Below, piece after piece: positions 1-7,442 of a stretch of 43,164 nt of DNA (position 1 is its first letter; each line of letters begins with the position of its first letter). The notes under the pieces are model-generated. The model was not told the DNA's origin. It was given only the letters and a program-made list of their open reading frames with translations, and did not search any database. Both the position numbers and the translations under genes were made by a program. The DNA comes from Arcicella sp043769985 (GTDB taxonomy: Bacteria > Bacteroidota > Bacteroidia > Cytophagales > Spirosomataceae): contig JAYVIV010000036.1 in NCBI GenBank assembly GCA_043769985.1, forward strand, positions 1 through 43,164, given 5' to 3'.

Positions 1-11
1 TGAGCTTTGAA

Positions 12-48
12 CAGAATTGTCAACTTTTTAAAAAAGTTAACAATTCTG
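12..48 (-). terminator. Hairpin downstream of the cupin gene
   Basis: An inverted repeat with arms 12-29 and 31-48 has one mismatch in 18 positions. The inner T/A run probably forms the loop, leaving a stem of about 13-14 bp. It lies just past the cupin stop codon, with T/A-rich flanks, so it could end transcription on either strand. What lies to the left of the window is unknown. Confidence 0.55.
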
Positions 49-67
49 CTCACTTAACCTCGAAAAA

Positions 68-331
68 TCAATTACTAATGAAATCTTCTCTCATTGGGTG
101 AAAAACATCAATTAAAATTCCATCTTTTAAGCAAACTGCCCCATGAAGAACATCAGAAGGAATAAAATACACATCTCCTTCTTTCAAAGTCTTCATTTCA
201 CCTCCAACCGTAATTTCAAAAATCCCACTGGCAACATAACTAATTTGTAAATAGGGATGTTTGTAAACAGCTCCGATTCCTCCTTCTTGAAAATCTACTT
301 TCACCAACATCAAATCTTCGTTAAACGACAT
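68..331 (-). CDS. Cupin-domain protein, likely longer at the N-terminus
   Basis: This is a small single-domain beta-barrel protein of the cupin_2 type. Visible hallmarks are HPYLQISYVASG (His in the first cupin motif), the glycine-rich GGEMKTLKEGDVYFIPSD turn, and HGAVCLKDGILIDVF (second motif). Such proteins often bind a metal or a small ligand; no substrate can be read here. The first ATG gives 87 residues, but the same frame stays open upstream and encodes DELPWKIVDAKIKRKIM, a segment typical of the conserved N-terminus of this family. No ATG, GTG or TTG occurs in frame upstream. An ATA at 407-409 sits about where a start would be expected, so the gene may use a rare start or have lost its start codon. 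A terminator-like hairpin follows the stop. Confidence 0.75.
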   Translation of the reverse strand: MSFNEDLMLVKVDFQEGGIGAVYKHPYLQISYVASGIFEITVGGEMKTLKEGDVYFIPSDVLHGAVCLKDGILIDVFHPMREDFISN

Positions 332-438
332 GATTTTACGTTTGATTTTGGCATCAACTATTTTCCAAGGAAGTTCATCGTCTTGGACTAAGGTTTTGTT
401 AAACTGTATTGTAAAGAATCTTATTTGTAAAGCAAAGA

Positions 439-1080
439 CTATTTACGATGACTTTTTACTTGTTTTTTTAATTCGTCAATTTCTTTTTCCTGTCTAATCA
501 CGTATAAGGTCAATTCCTCCACTTTCTCCAATAGTTTAGAAACCATCATATTAACTTCAATTCCTTTTTCAACCACCTCAGTAGCGGAAGGAACATTGGG
601 TAAATGCTTATTTTTTGCAATAAATTCTTCTGTTTTTTTCAAAGATAATAAAGGGTAATTCTTCTCAAAAACTCGGTCAGACCATTGATTTTCAGATGAA
701 TAACGAATTTTAAAACGGCTCATAACGGGTGTACCTTCTGCATCAATTGCCAAAAAATTTTCATTATTAATATCCAATAGATTCTGATTTGCCGAAGCCA
801 CAAAATTGAGATTTCCTTTCAATCGAAATGCCCCTCGTACATCCAAACGTGCCTGTGGGTTTGCCGTGCCAATGCCCACTTTTACGAGCGTACTATCGCC
901 CAAAACTAAGCCATCATCTACCGCAACTTTGGCATTATAGCCAATGGCAGATGCTCTTTGAAGATTATTCTGATTTGTACCTACTGCACCTGCATAACGC
1001 CCAAAATAGGAAGCTGTTTGAGCAGAAATTGAGCTTCCGATTGAAGCTGTAAATAGAAGAGTTAATAATTTTTTTTTCAT
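439..1080 (-). CDS. Secreted tail-fibre-like protein with C-terminal coiled coil
   Basis: A 213-residue protein begins with a Sec signal peptide (KKKLLTLLFTASIGSSISAQ). Next comes a repeat-like region with SAIGYNAKV and VLGDSTLVKVGIGTANPQARLDV. The VGIGTxNPxxxLDV motif is common in Bacteroidota surface proteins and phage tail-fibre-like proteins. The C-terminus (about 125-213) carries WSDRVFEKNYPLLSL, FIAKNKHLPNVPSA and a heptad-rich helix ending in IDELKKQVKSHRK. That arrangement resembles the trimerising, S74-like tails of such proteins, but it is short and no auto-protease catalytic residues were identified. It is probably exported and oligomeric; its role is unknown. No phage genes surround it. 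The start is supported by the signal peptide. Confidence 0.8.
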   Translation of the reverse strand: MKKKLLTLLFTASIGSSISAQTASYFGRYAGAVGTNQNNLQRASAIGYNAKVAVDDGLVLGDSTLVKVGIGTANPQARLDVRGAFRLKGNLNFVASANQNLLDINNENFLAIDAEGTPVMSRFKIRYSSENQWSDRVFEKNYPLLSLKKTEEFIAKNKHLPNVPSATEVVEKGIEVNMMVSKLLEKVEELTLYVIRQEKEIDELKKQVKSHRK

Positions 1081-1176
1081 TTTATTTATATTTTAACTGG
1101 TTGATTAAGTAATCAATGTAATTTAAACAACGTTTTTATTTCGAGTAAATGTCTGATTATCAGTTATTTGCTTTCC

Positions 1177-1196
1177 GAATATCGAACATCGAAATA
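1177..1196. repeat. Dispersed ATCGAACATCGAA-type repeat, copy 1
   Basis: The word ATCGAACATCGAAAT here recurs exactly at 28069-28083, and a related form occurs at 13594-13613 in the opposite orientation. This copy lies between the lytTR stop and the start of the tail-fibre-like gene, about 100 bp upstream of that ATG. No clear hairpin partner is visible at this copy. Confidence 0.45.
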
Positions 1197-1217
1197 CGGA
1201 CAATTACTTATAAAAAC

Positions 1218-1559
1218 TTAACTCACAAATTGTTTGACAATATTTTCTTTTCTTCTTGAGATAATGGCTATTTTTCCATTGCTCATCATCAATTCTCTAT
1301 CCAGTTGATTATAACCTTTTACGTGTTCTGGATTAATCATAAATCCTCGGTGAACACGGAGAAATCCTTGTGTTTCGAGGAATGGTTCAAAGAATTTTAT
1401 TGAATGAGCAACTACTTTCTTTTTGCCACAGTCTAAATGAAAAATGGTGTAATTTATATTACCTTCCAAAAGTACAACTTGCTTTATAAATACCTTTTTT
1501 GACGTTCGATGGTTAATGATTAACAGTGCATTACTCCCAGATTGTTGGTATGTTTTCAT
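1218..1559 (-). CDS. Stand-alone LytTR-type DNA-binding protein
   Basis: This 113-residue protein consists almost wholly of a LytTR DNA-binding domain. Signature segments are VVLLEGNINYTIFHLDCGKK, the FFEPFLETQGFLRVHRGFMIN block with the conserved FLRVHRGFxIN core, and LMMSNGKIAIISRRKENIVKQF. It has no receiver domain, so its activity is not controlled by phosphorylation within the same chain. It begins 5 bp after the lnt stop on the same strand, so the two are almost certainly one operon. LytTR regulators usually bind direct repeats near promoters; the target here cannot be read. Autoregulation of the lnt-lytTR promoter is possible. Confidence 0.88.
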   Translation of the reverse strand: MKTYQQSGSNALLIINHRTSKKVFIKQVVLLEGNINYTIFHLDCGKKKVVAHSIKFFEPFLETQGFLRVHRGFMINPEHVKGYNQLDRELMMSNGKIAIISRRKENIVKQFVS

Positions 1560-1564
1560 TATTT

Positions 1565-3097
1565 TTAATTTGGTAATTGATTTTTTCTTTTTCTAAATTC
1601 AAAATTAAATAGCAATAGCACTAACAAAATCCCGTCAAGTTTCAGAAAAAAATGAGGGTGTTTGGTATAAAAACTTTTTTTACTTACGCATAGCACGTCC
1701 TGTGTACCAACAGTGGCGGTAAACCAAGGTAATTTTCCTTCAAGTTTTCCGAATGGGTCGATAAAACAGGAAATCCCTCCATTAGAACATCGAGCAATGC
1801 TTCTCCGATTTTCGACGGCTCTCATTCTCGTAAAACTTAGCAATTGCTTAGCACCAGGCGTTGTACCAAACCAAGCATCGTTATTCATTAAGGCAATAAA
1901 TTCGGCATCTTGATTTACCAAAGCCGCTATTTTTTGGGGGTACATTTGCTCCCAACATATCGTTAATGCTACTTTGAATTTTTCTCCTTTGTAATTGGCA
2001 TAGTCAAATGTATAAGGCTCCTTCCCTCTTTGCATAGCACTCCCTGTAGATGTAGGGCTGTCTTCAAAATAGGGCATCAGTTCCACAAAAGGCAATCCGT
2101 ATTGTTTCTGATATACTTTTATATCAGTTGGTTTTAGTTTCAAAGAATCCCAAAATGTGGCTAACTGTGGCGTAAAAACTAAGGCATTGTTTCTGAAAAT
2201 ATTTCTTTTTGATGCATTAGGATATTCTACATAACCAATAGCCACTGATGTTTGCCACCCAGAGATAGCTTTTTTAGTAAAATTAAATAGACTCGTGTCT
2301 TGAAATAAAGGTACTGTTATGGCAGCTTCGGGCAGTACAATTAAATCTGGATGATTGGTTCTAACGGCTGAATCTGACAGTGAAACAATTTGGTCAAATG
2401 TTTTTTGAACTTTCATTGAGTCCTTTGAATAACTATCCAAATTGGTCTGAATTAAAGAAACTTTTGAGGTTCGATTATCAGAGCCAATGACGCTTTTAGG
2501 GTTTAGTTTCGTTACCCAAAAGGAATAACTCAAAGGTAAAATCAGCCAAATTATTGGATAGAGATAGTTTTTTGTATTTCTTTTGTCTATTAAAATACAT
2601 ACCAAACTATTCATCATTATCACCCAAAAGCCTACGCCCCACATTCCGAAAGTATCCGCAAATTGAATGAGCCAAGTGTTATTTGCTTGTGTGTATGGGA
2701 GTAAATACACCTGCAAACCGTGTGGTGATATCTGAGCTAAGTAGTCTGCCAATGTCCAAACAAAAGGTAGCAGGACTAATGCCTTTTCCCATGAAAACCT
2801 ATTTTTCACCACATAAAAAACCAATAAGGGCAACACTAAAAAAGGAAATTGCGAAAAGACACAGAACAAATAAGCCTCAAAACTGTAATATCCCACCCAC
2901 CATACATCCACCAAAAGAGCTACGATTACAAACAAACTGGCTTGTAACAAATAAATTTTTAAAATCTTTTGCTCACGATTGGCTAACAAAAAAGGCACAA
3001 AAGCAACCCATGCCAAAATACCCGTTGGAAATGGGTCAAAAGATGGAAACGATAAACCAAATAATATGCCACTTATTAACCAACTCCAATTTTTCAT
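1565..3097 (-). CDS. lnt: Apolipoprotein N-acyltransferase
   Basis: Lnt transfers an acyl chain from phospholipid to the N-terminal diacylglyceryl-cysteine of lipoproteins at the inner-membrane periplasmic face. The 510-residue length suits the family. The first 185 residues or so are hydrophobic membrane segments starting SWLISGILFGLSFPSFDPFP, and the second half is a nitrilase-fold domain. The catalytic triad is visible: Glu about 257 in LIVLPEAAI, Lys about 331 in VYQKQYGLPFVE, and Cys about 380 in ALTICWEQMYP. Compared with the usual LVPFGE motif, the Lys loop reads GLPFVE. Nearby lipoprotein genes (7443-7691 and the SusD proteins) are plausible substrates. It is first in an operon with lytTR. 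A TAnnTTTG element (3120-3127, minus strand) and a palindrome at 3150-3170 lie upstream. Confidence 0.95.
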   Translation of the reverse strand: MKNWSWLISGILFGLSFPSFDPFPTGILAWVAFVPFLLANREQKILKIYLLQASLFVIVALLVDVWWVGYYSFEAYLFCVFSQFPFLVLPLLVFYVVKNRFSWEKALVLLPFVWTLADYLAQISPHGLQVYLLPYTQANNTWLIQFADTFGMWGVGFWVIMMNSLVCILIDKRNTKNYLYPIIWLILPLSYSFWVTKLNPKSVIGSDNRTSKVSLIQTNLDSYSKDSMKVQKTFDQIVSLSDSAVRTNHPDLIVLPEAAITVPLFQDTSLFNFTKKAISGWQTSVAIGYVEYPNASKRNIFRNNALVFTPQLATFWDSLKLKPTDIKVYQKQYGLPFVELMPYFEDSPTSTGSAMQRGKEPYTFDYANYKGEKFKVALTICWEQMYPQKIAALVNQDAEFIALMNNDAWFGTTPGAKQLLSFTRMRAVENRRSIARCSNGGISCFIDPFGKLEGKLPWFTATVGTQDVLCVSKKSFYTKHPHFFLKLDGILLVLLLFNFEFRKRKNQLPN

Positions 3098-3119
3098 GAA
3101 TAATCAAATAGTTTTTTTA

Positions 3120-3127
3120 CAAAATTA
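3120..3127 (-). promoter_or_regulatory. Candidate -7 element (TAnnTTTG) for lnt-lytTR
   Basis: The minus strand reads TAATTTTG about 23 bp before the lnt ATG, matching the Bacteroidota TAnnTTTG -7 consensus. A TTTTG sits 16 nt upstream, somewhat closer than the usual 19-21 nt. The palindrome at 3150-3170 adjoins that TTTTG. Confidence 0.45.
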
Positions 3128-3149
3128 ATCTTGTGAACTTTCTCAAAAT

Positions 3150-3170
3150 ATACCTCTTAGGAGGTAATTT
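3150..3170. promoter_or_regulatory. Palindromic site shared by lnt and kinase loci, copy 1
   Basis: The core TACCTCTTAGGAGGTA is an inverted repeat (TACCTC / GAGGTA around TTAG). Twenty-one bases including this core are identical to 7757-7777. On the minus strand both copies are followed at once by a TTTTGA that could be a -33 element. This fits an activator site upstream of lnt. The last base overlaps the stop codon of the adjoining surface-protein fragment. Confidence 0.5.
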
Positions 3171-3676
3171 TAGTTGATTTTCCAAGAAAACTTCACATTC
3201 GATTTACCTTTTTGTAATTCCTTCACCCAAAAGCCCTCCTTGGTTTTCTGAGAGATATAAACCCCATTGCAATCACCTTCTGGTTGAATCTGAATCACTA
3301 AATTCTCAAGATTGTCTTGTGGATTTTCAAATTTGATAAACTTAATACCGTTTACCAATTGATTGGTTCCTGTTTCTGTATTTTCCGCAGCAGCAATTCT
3401 CGCCGAAGGACTTGACCCCAAAACTCTCCACCCACTCCCATCAAAATAATAAAATCCTGGCGTATTGTCAATTTGATAAACCAAAAGCCCCGTTGCGGGC
3501 GATTTTGGACGGTTTGCCTTAATAATGCGTGGAATCAAGATACCTAAAGAATCACTTTTGACATCCAAAATTGACGATGGATGAGCGTTGTCATTATCAA
3601 CATTTATCGTAACGCCTTTGCTGTCGTTGTTGAGTTTTACGTCCTTGTTTTCAGAAAGCGAAGATGTTTGGACTAC
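3170..3676 (-). pseudogene. 5'-truncated surface protein with LDVxS..GILIPR module
   Basis: This is the C-terminal part of a protein related to the two surface proteins at 4749-5993 and 6059-7321. The intact reading frame includes SSLSENKDVKLNNDSKGV, then HPSSILDVKSDSLGILIPR, ANRPKSPATGLLVYQID and GFYYFDGSGWRVLG. Each has a direct counterpart in the paralogues. Unlike them, it continues past the GW motif for about 80 more residues. A TTG at 3566-3568 could give a 132-residue product, but homology runs upstream of it to about 3676, where it stops abruptly. Beyond that point the other strand encodes a kinase fragment. No signal peptide or N-terminal region remains, so export is not expected. 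Confidence 0.7.
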
Positions 3677-4090
3677 CGAACTCCACCAATTTTGAACACG
3701 ATGGGACTCACCGTGGCGATTCAGTCATTGGTTGAAAAAATGCGAGTTTCAACTTCTATAAAAATAATCCTTAAAATGTCAGATTCTATTGATGGATTAA
3801 TTCCAAAAGAATTAGAAATCAACGTCTATCGCATTTTGCAAGAAAGTTTTAATAATTCCCTTAAACACGCTCAGGCCACAAAAATTGACATTAATATTGA
3901 AGAAAAAGCCAGGGAATTGCAAATAAATTTTCGAGATAATGGTAAAGGATTTGATCAAGGAAAAGCCAAAATGGGGCAAGGATTATTAGGAATCAAAGAG
4001 AGAGTTTCGTTGATGAAAGAAAGGGTTTCGATAGAATCTGAACATCAAAAAGGAACGCAATTCACCATTAATATACCTGTAAAAACATGA
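3677..4090 (+). pseudogene. 5'-truncated histidine kinase (ATPase domain only)
   Basis: The sequence RTPPILNTMGLTVAIQSLVEKM resembles the end of the HisKA_3 dimerisation region. It is followed by a complete HATPase domain: N box LQESFNNSLKHAQATKI, G1 DNGKGF, G2 GQGLLGIKERV and the final GTQFTINIPV. The sensor, membrane segments and phospho-accepting His helix (LHDDLGS in the intact kinase at 7810-9663) are missing. The frame is open upstream to an ATG at 3581, but that stretch is antisense to the surface-protein fragment and does not look like kinase. The stop overlaps the ATG of the next response regulator (ATGA), the usual partner spacing. Any product could bind ATP but could not autophosphorylate in the normal way. 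Confidence 0.75.
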
Positions 4091-4725
4091 AAAAGATTAG
4101 AATTATTATTTCTGACGACCACCCTCTATTTCTGAAAGGACTCAAAGATACCCTTGCCGAAGAAGCTGAATTTGAAGTTTTAGACACGGTGGTAAATGGT
4201 CAGCAAGCCTTTGAAAAAATTGAAAATTTACAGCCAGATGTAGCAACCTTAGACTTAGATATGCCGATTTTGAATGGAATAGAAGTGGCTAAATTGGTGA
4301 TAAAAAACTATCCAACTATCAAGGTCATCATCCTTAGTATGCACAAAGATGCGGATATCATTCGGGCAGCTATGGCGTTGGGAATACATGGATATGTGTT
4401 CAAGGATGATGCGGTAAATGATTTGGTAAATGCTGTCAGGGCGGTATTTGAGGGCAAAAACTATGTCTCGGTAGATGCTACAAAAAAATCATTTTTCTTA
4501 AATGAAAGCAACGAATTAATTGGAGAATTAACCAAAATGGAGAAACTAATTCTGAGAGCAATCGCTAACCAAAAAACGACTCGACAAATAGCGGATGAAA
4601 ATTTTATCAGTACAAAAACCGTTGAAAATCACCGTGCAAACATTTGTAAAAAGCTTAATTTACACGGGAATAATAGTCTGTTAAAATTTGCCATTAAGGT
4701 AAGTGAATCGTTGAGGGTGGAATAA
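4087..4725 (+). CDS. NarL/LuxR-family response regulator
   Basis: This 212-residue regulator has an N-terminal receiver and a C-terminal LuxR-type helix-turn-helix. The receiver shows the acidic pair in IIISDDHPLF, the phospho-acceptor Asp56 in TLDLDMP, a Ser in IILSMH, and Lys in YVFKDD. The output domain reads LTKMEKLILRAIANQKTTRQIADENFISTKTVENHRANICKKL. The gene looks intact, but its upstream partner kinase has lost the sensor and phospho-acceptor region. It may be orphaned, driven by another kinase such as the one at 7810-9663, or no longer used. Its original promoter would have been in the removed segment, so expression now depends on whatever reads through the junction. A hairpin begins within its last codons. 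Confidence 0.92.
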   Translation: MKKIRIIISDDHPLFLKGLKDTLAEEAEFEVLDTVVNGQQAFEKIENLQPDVATLDLDMPILNGIEVAKLVIKNYPTIKVIILSMHKDADIIRAAMALGIHGYVFKDDAVNDLVNAVRAVFEGKNYVSVDATKKSFFLNESNELIGELTKMEKLILRAIANQKTTRQIADENFISTKTVENHRANICKKLNLHGNNSLLKFAIKVSESLRVE

Positions 4726-4742
4726 TTTTCAACGATTCACTT
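4701..4742. terminator. Hairpin overlapping the end of the response-regulator gene
   Basis: Arms AAGTGAATCGTTG (4701-4713) and CAACGATTCACTT (4730-4742) form a perfect 13-bp stem around a 16-nt loop containing the stop codon at 4723-4725. It lies between two convergent genes and could serve both strands. The T tract is short (TTT), so it is not a textbook intrinsic terminator. Confidence 0.55.
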
Positions 4743-4748
4743 TAAAAA

Positions 4749-5993
4749 TCATTCAGTCGCTAATCTAAGCCAACCTGTTCCAGCGATATAAACATAAAGC
4801 CCTTTTGTGCCATCAATTTGATAAATAATTAATCCATCAGCAGGATTTACGGGGCGATTAGCTTGCATTACTCTCGGAATCAATATTCCTTTATCATTGC
4901 TTTTTATATCTAAAATTGCCGATGGGTCGGCTTCGTCATCATCGTTATTTATGGTTACTCCTTTGCTGTTATTATTGAGTTTTACGTCTGTTTGCTCCGA
5001 AAGCGTATTTGTGGCTACTATTTTTGTGAGCAAACAGTTATCCAAAGTTGCCAGATGAGTAATCATATTTTCAGAAACAACCGTTGCGGTAAACGAAAAA
5101 CCATTGCTCGAAATCCATTGGTAACGAACTTCCGAACCATCAGTTATGTAGGGGTCAGTAATAAGATTTCGCTTAAATTTACTGACGTTATATTTGATTC
5201 TCAAACAGTTATACGTGCCATCGGGGGTTGCTATTGTTCCCCATCCATCGACTACGGCGTTGCTCACTTCTTTATTTAATGCTCCATTCACCACAGGATT
5301 AAATTTCTCTATCGTACTTGAATAGTTATCAGTATAAGACAAAGGCACATCTATGAATTTAAAGTCTGGTTCGGCTGAAAAATCATCGTCAGGGGCAGTG
5401 ATGTAGTCAAAATCAGAACCCAAATAATCGACGGTATTTGCTGTAATCTTAAAGTTTTGGTAGAGTTCTGCTTCTAATCCTTCGGTAGTTTCTACGAGAC
5501 TTTTCATCACGTGGGTAGTTCCCGCAGGAGGTATGAAGGCCGAAGAATCAGGTGAAATAAAGTCCTCTCTTTGTCCATAATCAAAAATCTCGTAAAGGTT
5601 AGCTGGTAAAGTCCAAGTTTGGGCTGAACTGGATGCTTGACCAACATTCATCGTAATTGGACTATTGGAGTCCCCAAAACTCAAATTAGAATTACCCACC
5701 GCCGCCAAATTTTGAAAATCAGCTTGGGTAATCGTAATGGCTGATTGGGTTGAAGCAACCGAGTTTTGAAGATTGACATTTGGTTTTAGGTTTAGTAGTT
5801 CCATACTAAAAGTTTGCTTTTTAGCATAATTGAGTTCGGAAGCTGCAATACGGCAACCACCACAGCCACATCTCACTATACCACTGCCAGCTTCTTCTTT
5901 ACATTTTTGCCCTCCCATTGCCCAAATGGAATGATTTATGGCAAAAAGTGAAAAAGTAAAAATGATTACTGTGATTTTTAGTTTGTTTATCAT
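4749..5993 (-). CDS. Secreted Cys-cluster surface protein with C-terminal LIPR module
   Basis: A 414-residue protein has a signal peptide (LKITVIIFTFSLFAINHSIWA) and then a short mature N-terminus with several cysteines (QKC, then RCGCGGC). A middle domain follows: AITITQADFQNLAAVGNSNLSF, a TWTLPANL segment, and a beta-rich region. The C-terminus carries TLSEQTDVKLNNNSKGV, PSAILDIKSNDKGILIPR, QANRPVNPADGLIIYQIDG and GWLRLATE. The LDIxS..GxLIPR..PxxGLxxYQ module is frequent at the ends of Bacteroidota surface proteins. It is a clear paralogue of the next gene (6059-7321), similar throughout, and they lie 65 bp apart on one strand, so they probably share a transcript. The function is unknown; adhesion or a structural surface role is a guess. 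Confidence 0.8.
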   Translation of the reverse strand: MINKLKITVIIFTFSLFAINHSIWAMGGQKCKEEAGSGIVRCGCGGCRIAASELNYAKKQTFSMELLNLKPNVNLQNSVASTQSAITITQADFQNLAAVGNSNLSFGDSNSPITMNVGQASSSAQTWTLPANLYEIFDYGQREDFISPDSSAFIPPAGTTHVMKSLVETTEGLEAELYQNFKITANTVDYLGSDFDYITAPDDDFSAEPDFKFIDVPLSYTDNYSSTIEKFNPVVNGALNKEVSNAVVDGWGTIATPDGTYNCLRIKYNVSKFKRNLITDPYITDGSEVRYQWISSNGFSFTATVVSENMITHLATLDNCLLTKIVATNTLSEQTDVKLNNNSKGVTINNDDDEADPSAILDIKSNDKGILIPRVMQANRPVNPADGLIIYQIDGTKGLYVYIAGTGWLRLATE

Positions 5994-6058
5994 TGATTAT
6001 TTGTTTCAGTAGTTCTTAAGAAAATTTTATATTTAAATTTTTCACGCTATTAAAAAAG

Positions 6059-7321
6059 TCACTCAACAGCCAATTTTTTCCAACCCAACCCACTGATATA
6101 AACATAAAGCCCTTTTGTGCCATCAATTTGATAAATAATTAATCCATCAGCAGGATTTGCAGGGCGATTAGCTTGGGTAACTCTGGGTATCAAAACGCCT
6201 TTGTTTTCGCTCTGAATATCTAAAATTGATGAAGGATGTGGAGGGGTATCGGTAGTATTGATTGAAACGGCTTTGCTGTCATTATTAACTTTTACATTAT
6301 TTCCTTCTTCTAAGGTATTGGTTGCTTGTACGAAGCGATACGTTGGTAGTGTCAGAGCGGCTGTACCCGAAACGGTAGAAGTAAGGGCTTGAAAATAATG
6401 TCCTTGTTTGGTAACAAATGCGATAGCATTGGATATTGAAACTGGAATGGAGGAATCAGAGAAGGATACATTATTAGTTGCTTGTGTAAGTGTACGGGTT
6501 CGTCTTTCCACTATAATACTCATTCTCAGGCAAGCAACCGAACTGCCATTTGGCAATACGAGCGAGCCATAACCATTGACTGTTTTCGTTTCCTTTTCTT
6601 GGGTTAGGCACAGATTATCATCATAATTTTTTTCTTCAATTATTGAAGTAATCACATCATTCAAAGCTAATGGGGCATCCAAAAATTCATAATCTGCTTC
6701 CTCATCAAAATTATCATCGGCTTCATCGTACATATCCCAACTTGTACCCAAAACATATACGCCATCATTCGCAATATCCACATGAAAATACTTAGAAATG
6801 GTATTTTCAGCTTGGTCAATCAGCGTTCTCCTTGCTACAACATCTGCATCTTCAATCCGTAAACCAGCATCCAACGAAGACTCATTAATAAAATCTAAAC
6901 GACCATAATTATTAAAATAGGTCAGTAAGTTGCTCGGTAATGTAAAAGTTTGAGGACTTGAAGAGTTTGCTGTGCCAATATTCATCGAAAAAGAAGCACC
7001 AGAACCACTAAAATCTATCCATGAATTACCATTTTGTGCGATATTTTGATAATCAGATTGCGTTATCGTAATAGAAGCATTGGTTGCCGCAACTGATTTT
7101 TCGGCAATGGGTTTTAGATTTAAGAGATTCATATCAGAATATTTCACGGGTGAATATATTTTTTGACCCGATGTGATTCTTCCTCCACAAGCCCGGTTGT
7201 AATCACACCTGCAACAAACGCAATTACACGCCCCTGCAAAAGATTGATAAGAAGTAAATGAGCATAAAAAAACAAGCAATATTTTTTGAGCTAAAGAGTA
7301 ATAGTTTCTATAATTTTTCAT
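6059..7321 (-). CDS. Secreted Cys-cluster surface protein, paralogue of the neighbour
   Basis: From the ATG at 7319-7321 this encodes 420 residues, beginning KNYRNYYSLAQKILLVFLCSF and ending its signal peptide near SFAGA. The mature N-terminus packs six cysteines into CNCVCCRCDYNRAC. It then follows its neighbour domain by domain: ASITITQSDYQNIAQNGNSW, TFTLPSNL, an acidic DEADDNFDEEADYEF loop, TLEEGNNVKVNNDSKAV, SSILDIQSENKGVLIPR and GWKKLAVE. A longer start at 7366 would put a charged KSKQKIKTK stretch before the signal peptide, so 7321 is preferred. A 13-bp tandem duplication lies immediately upstream of the chosen ATG. Export is well supported. The Cys cluster suggests metal binding or disulfides, which is inference. 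Confidence 0.8.
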   Translation of the reverse strand: MKNYRNYYSLAQKILLVFLCSFTSYQSFAGACNCVCCRCDYNRACGGRITSGQKIYSPVKYSDMNLLNLKPIAEKSVAATNASITITQSDYQNIAQNGNSWIDFSGSGASFSMNIGTANSSSPQTFTLPSNLLTYFNNYGRLDFINESSLDAGLRIEDADVVARRTLIDQAENTISKYFHVDIANDGVYVLGTSWDMYDEADDNFDEEADYEFLDAPLALNDVITSIIEEKNYDDNLCLTQEKETKTVNGYGSLVLPNGSSVACLRMSIIVERRTRTLTQATNNVSFSDSSIPVSISNAIAFVTKQGHYFQALTSTVSGTAALTLPTYRFVQATNTLEEGNNVKVNNDSKAVSINTTDTPPHPSSILDIQSENKGVLIPRVTQANRPANPADGLIIYQIDGTKGLYVYISGLGWKKLAVE

Positions 7322-7347
7322 TTTTGTTTTGATTTTTTGTTTTGATT
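7322..7347. repeat. 13-bp tandem duplication before a surface-protein start
   Basis: TTTTGTTTTGATT occurs twice in direct tandem (7322-7334 and 7335-7347), directly abutting the start codon on its 5' side. Copy-number change would alter the leader length, or insert residues out of frame if the longer start is used. Confidence 0.6.
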
Positions 7348-7442
7348 TTGTGTATAAATTAAGCATTAAATAATCTTAAATTTCCATTTTTCGTTATTTG
7401 CTATTGATAATTAATGAACAATAATTCACCTAAAATTGCCAT

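Noticed and set aside
439..1080. A prophage, suggested by the tail-fibre-like protein
   Set aside because: No capsid, portal, terminase, integrase or lysis genes are nearby; such domains are common in ordinary Bacteroidota surface proteins.
3581..3676. N-terminal part of the 3581-4090 reading frame as real kinase sequence
   Set aside because: It is the antisense of a clear surface-protein module and shows no kinase or sensor features.
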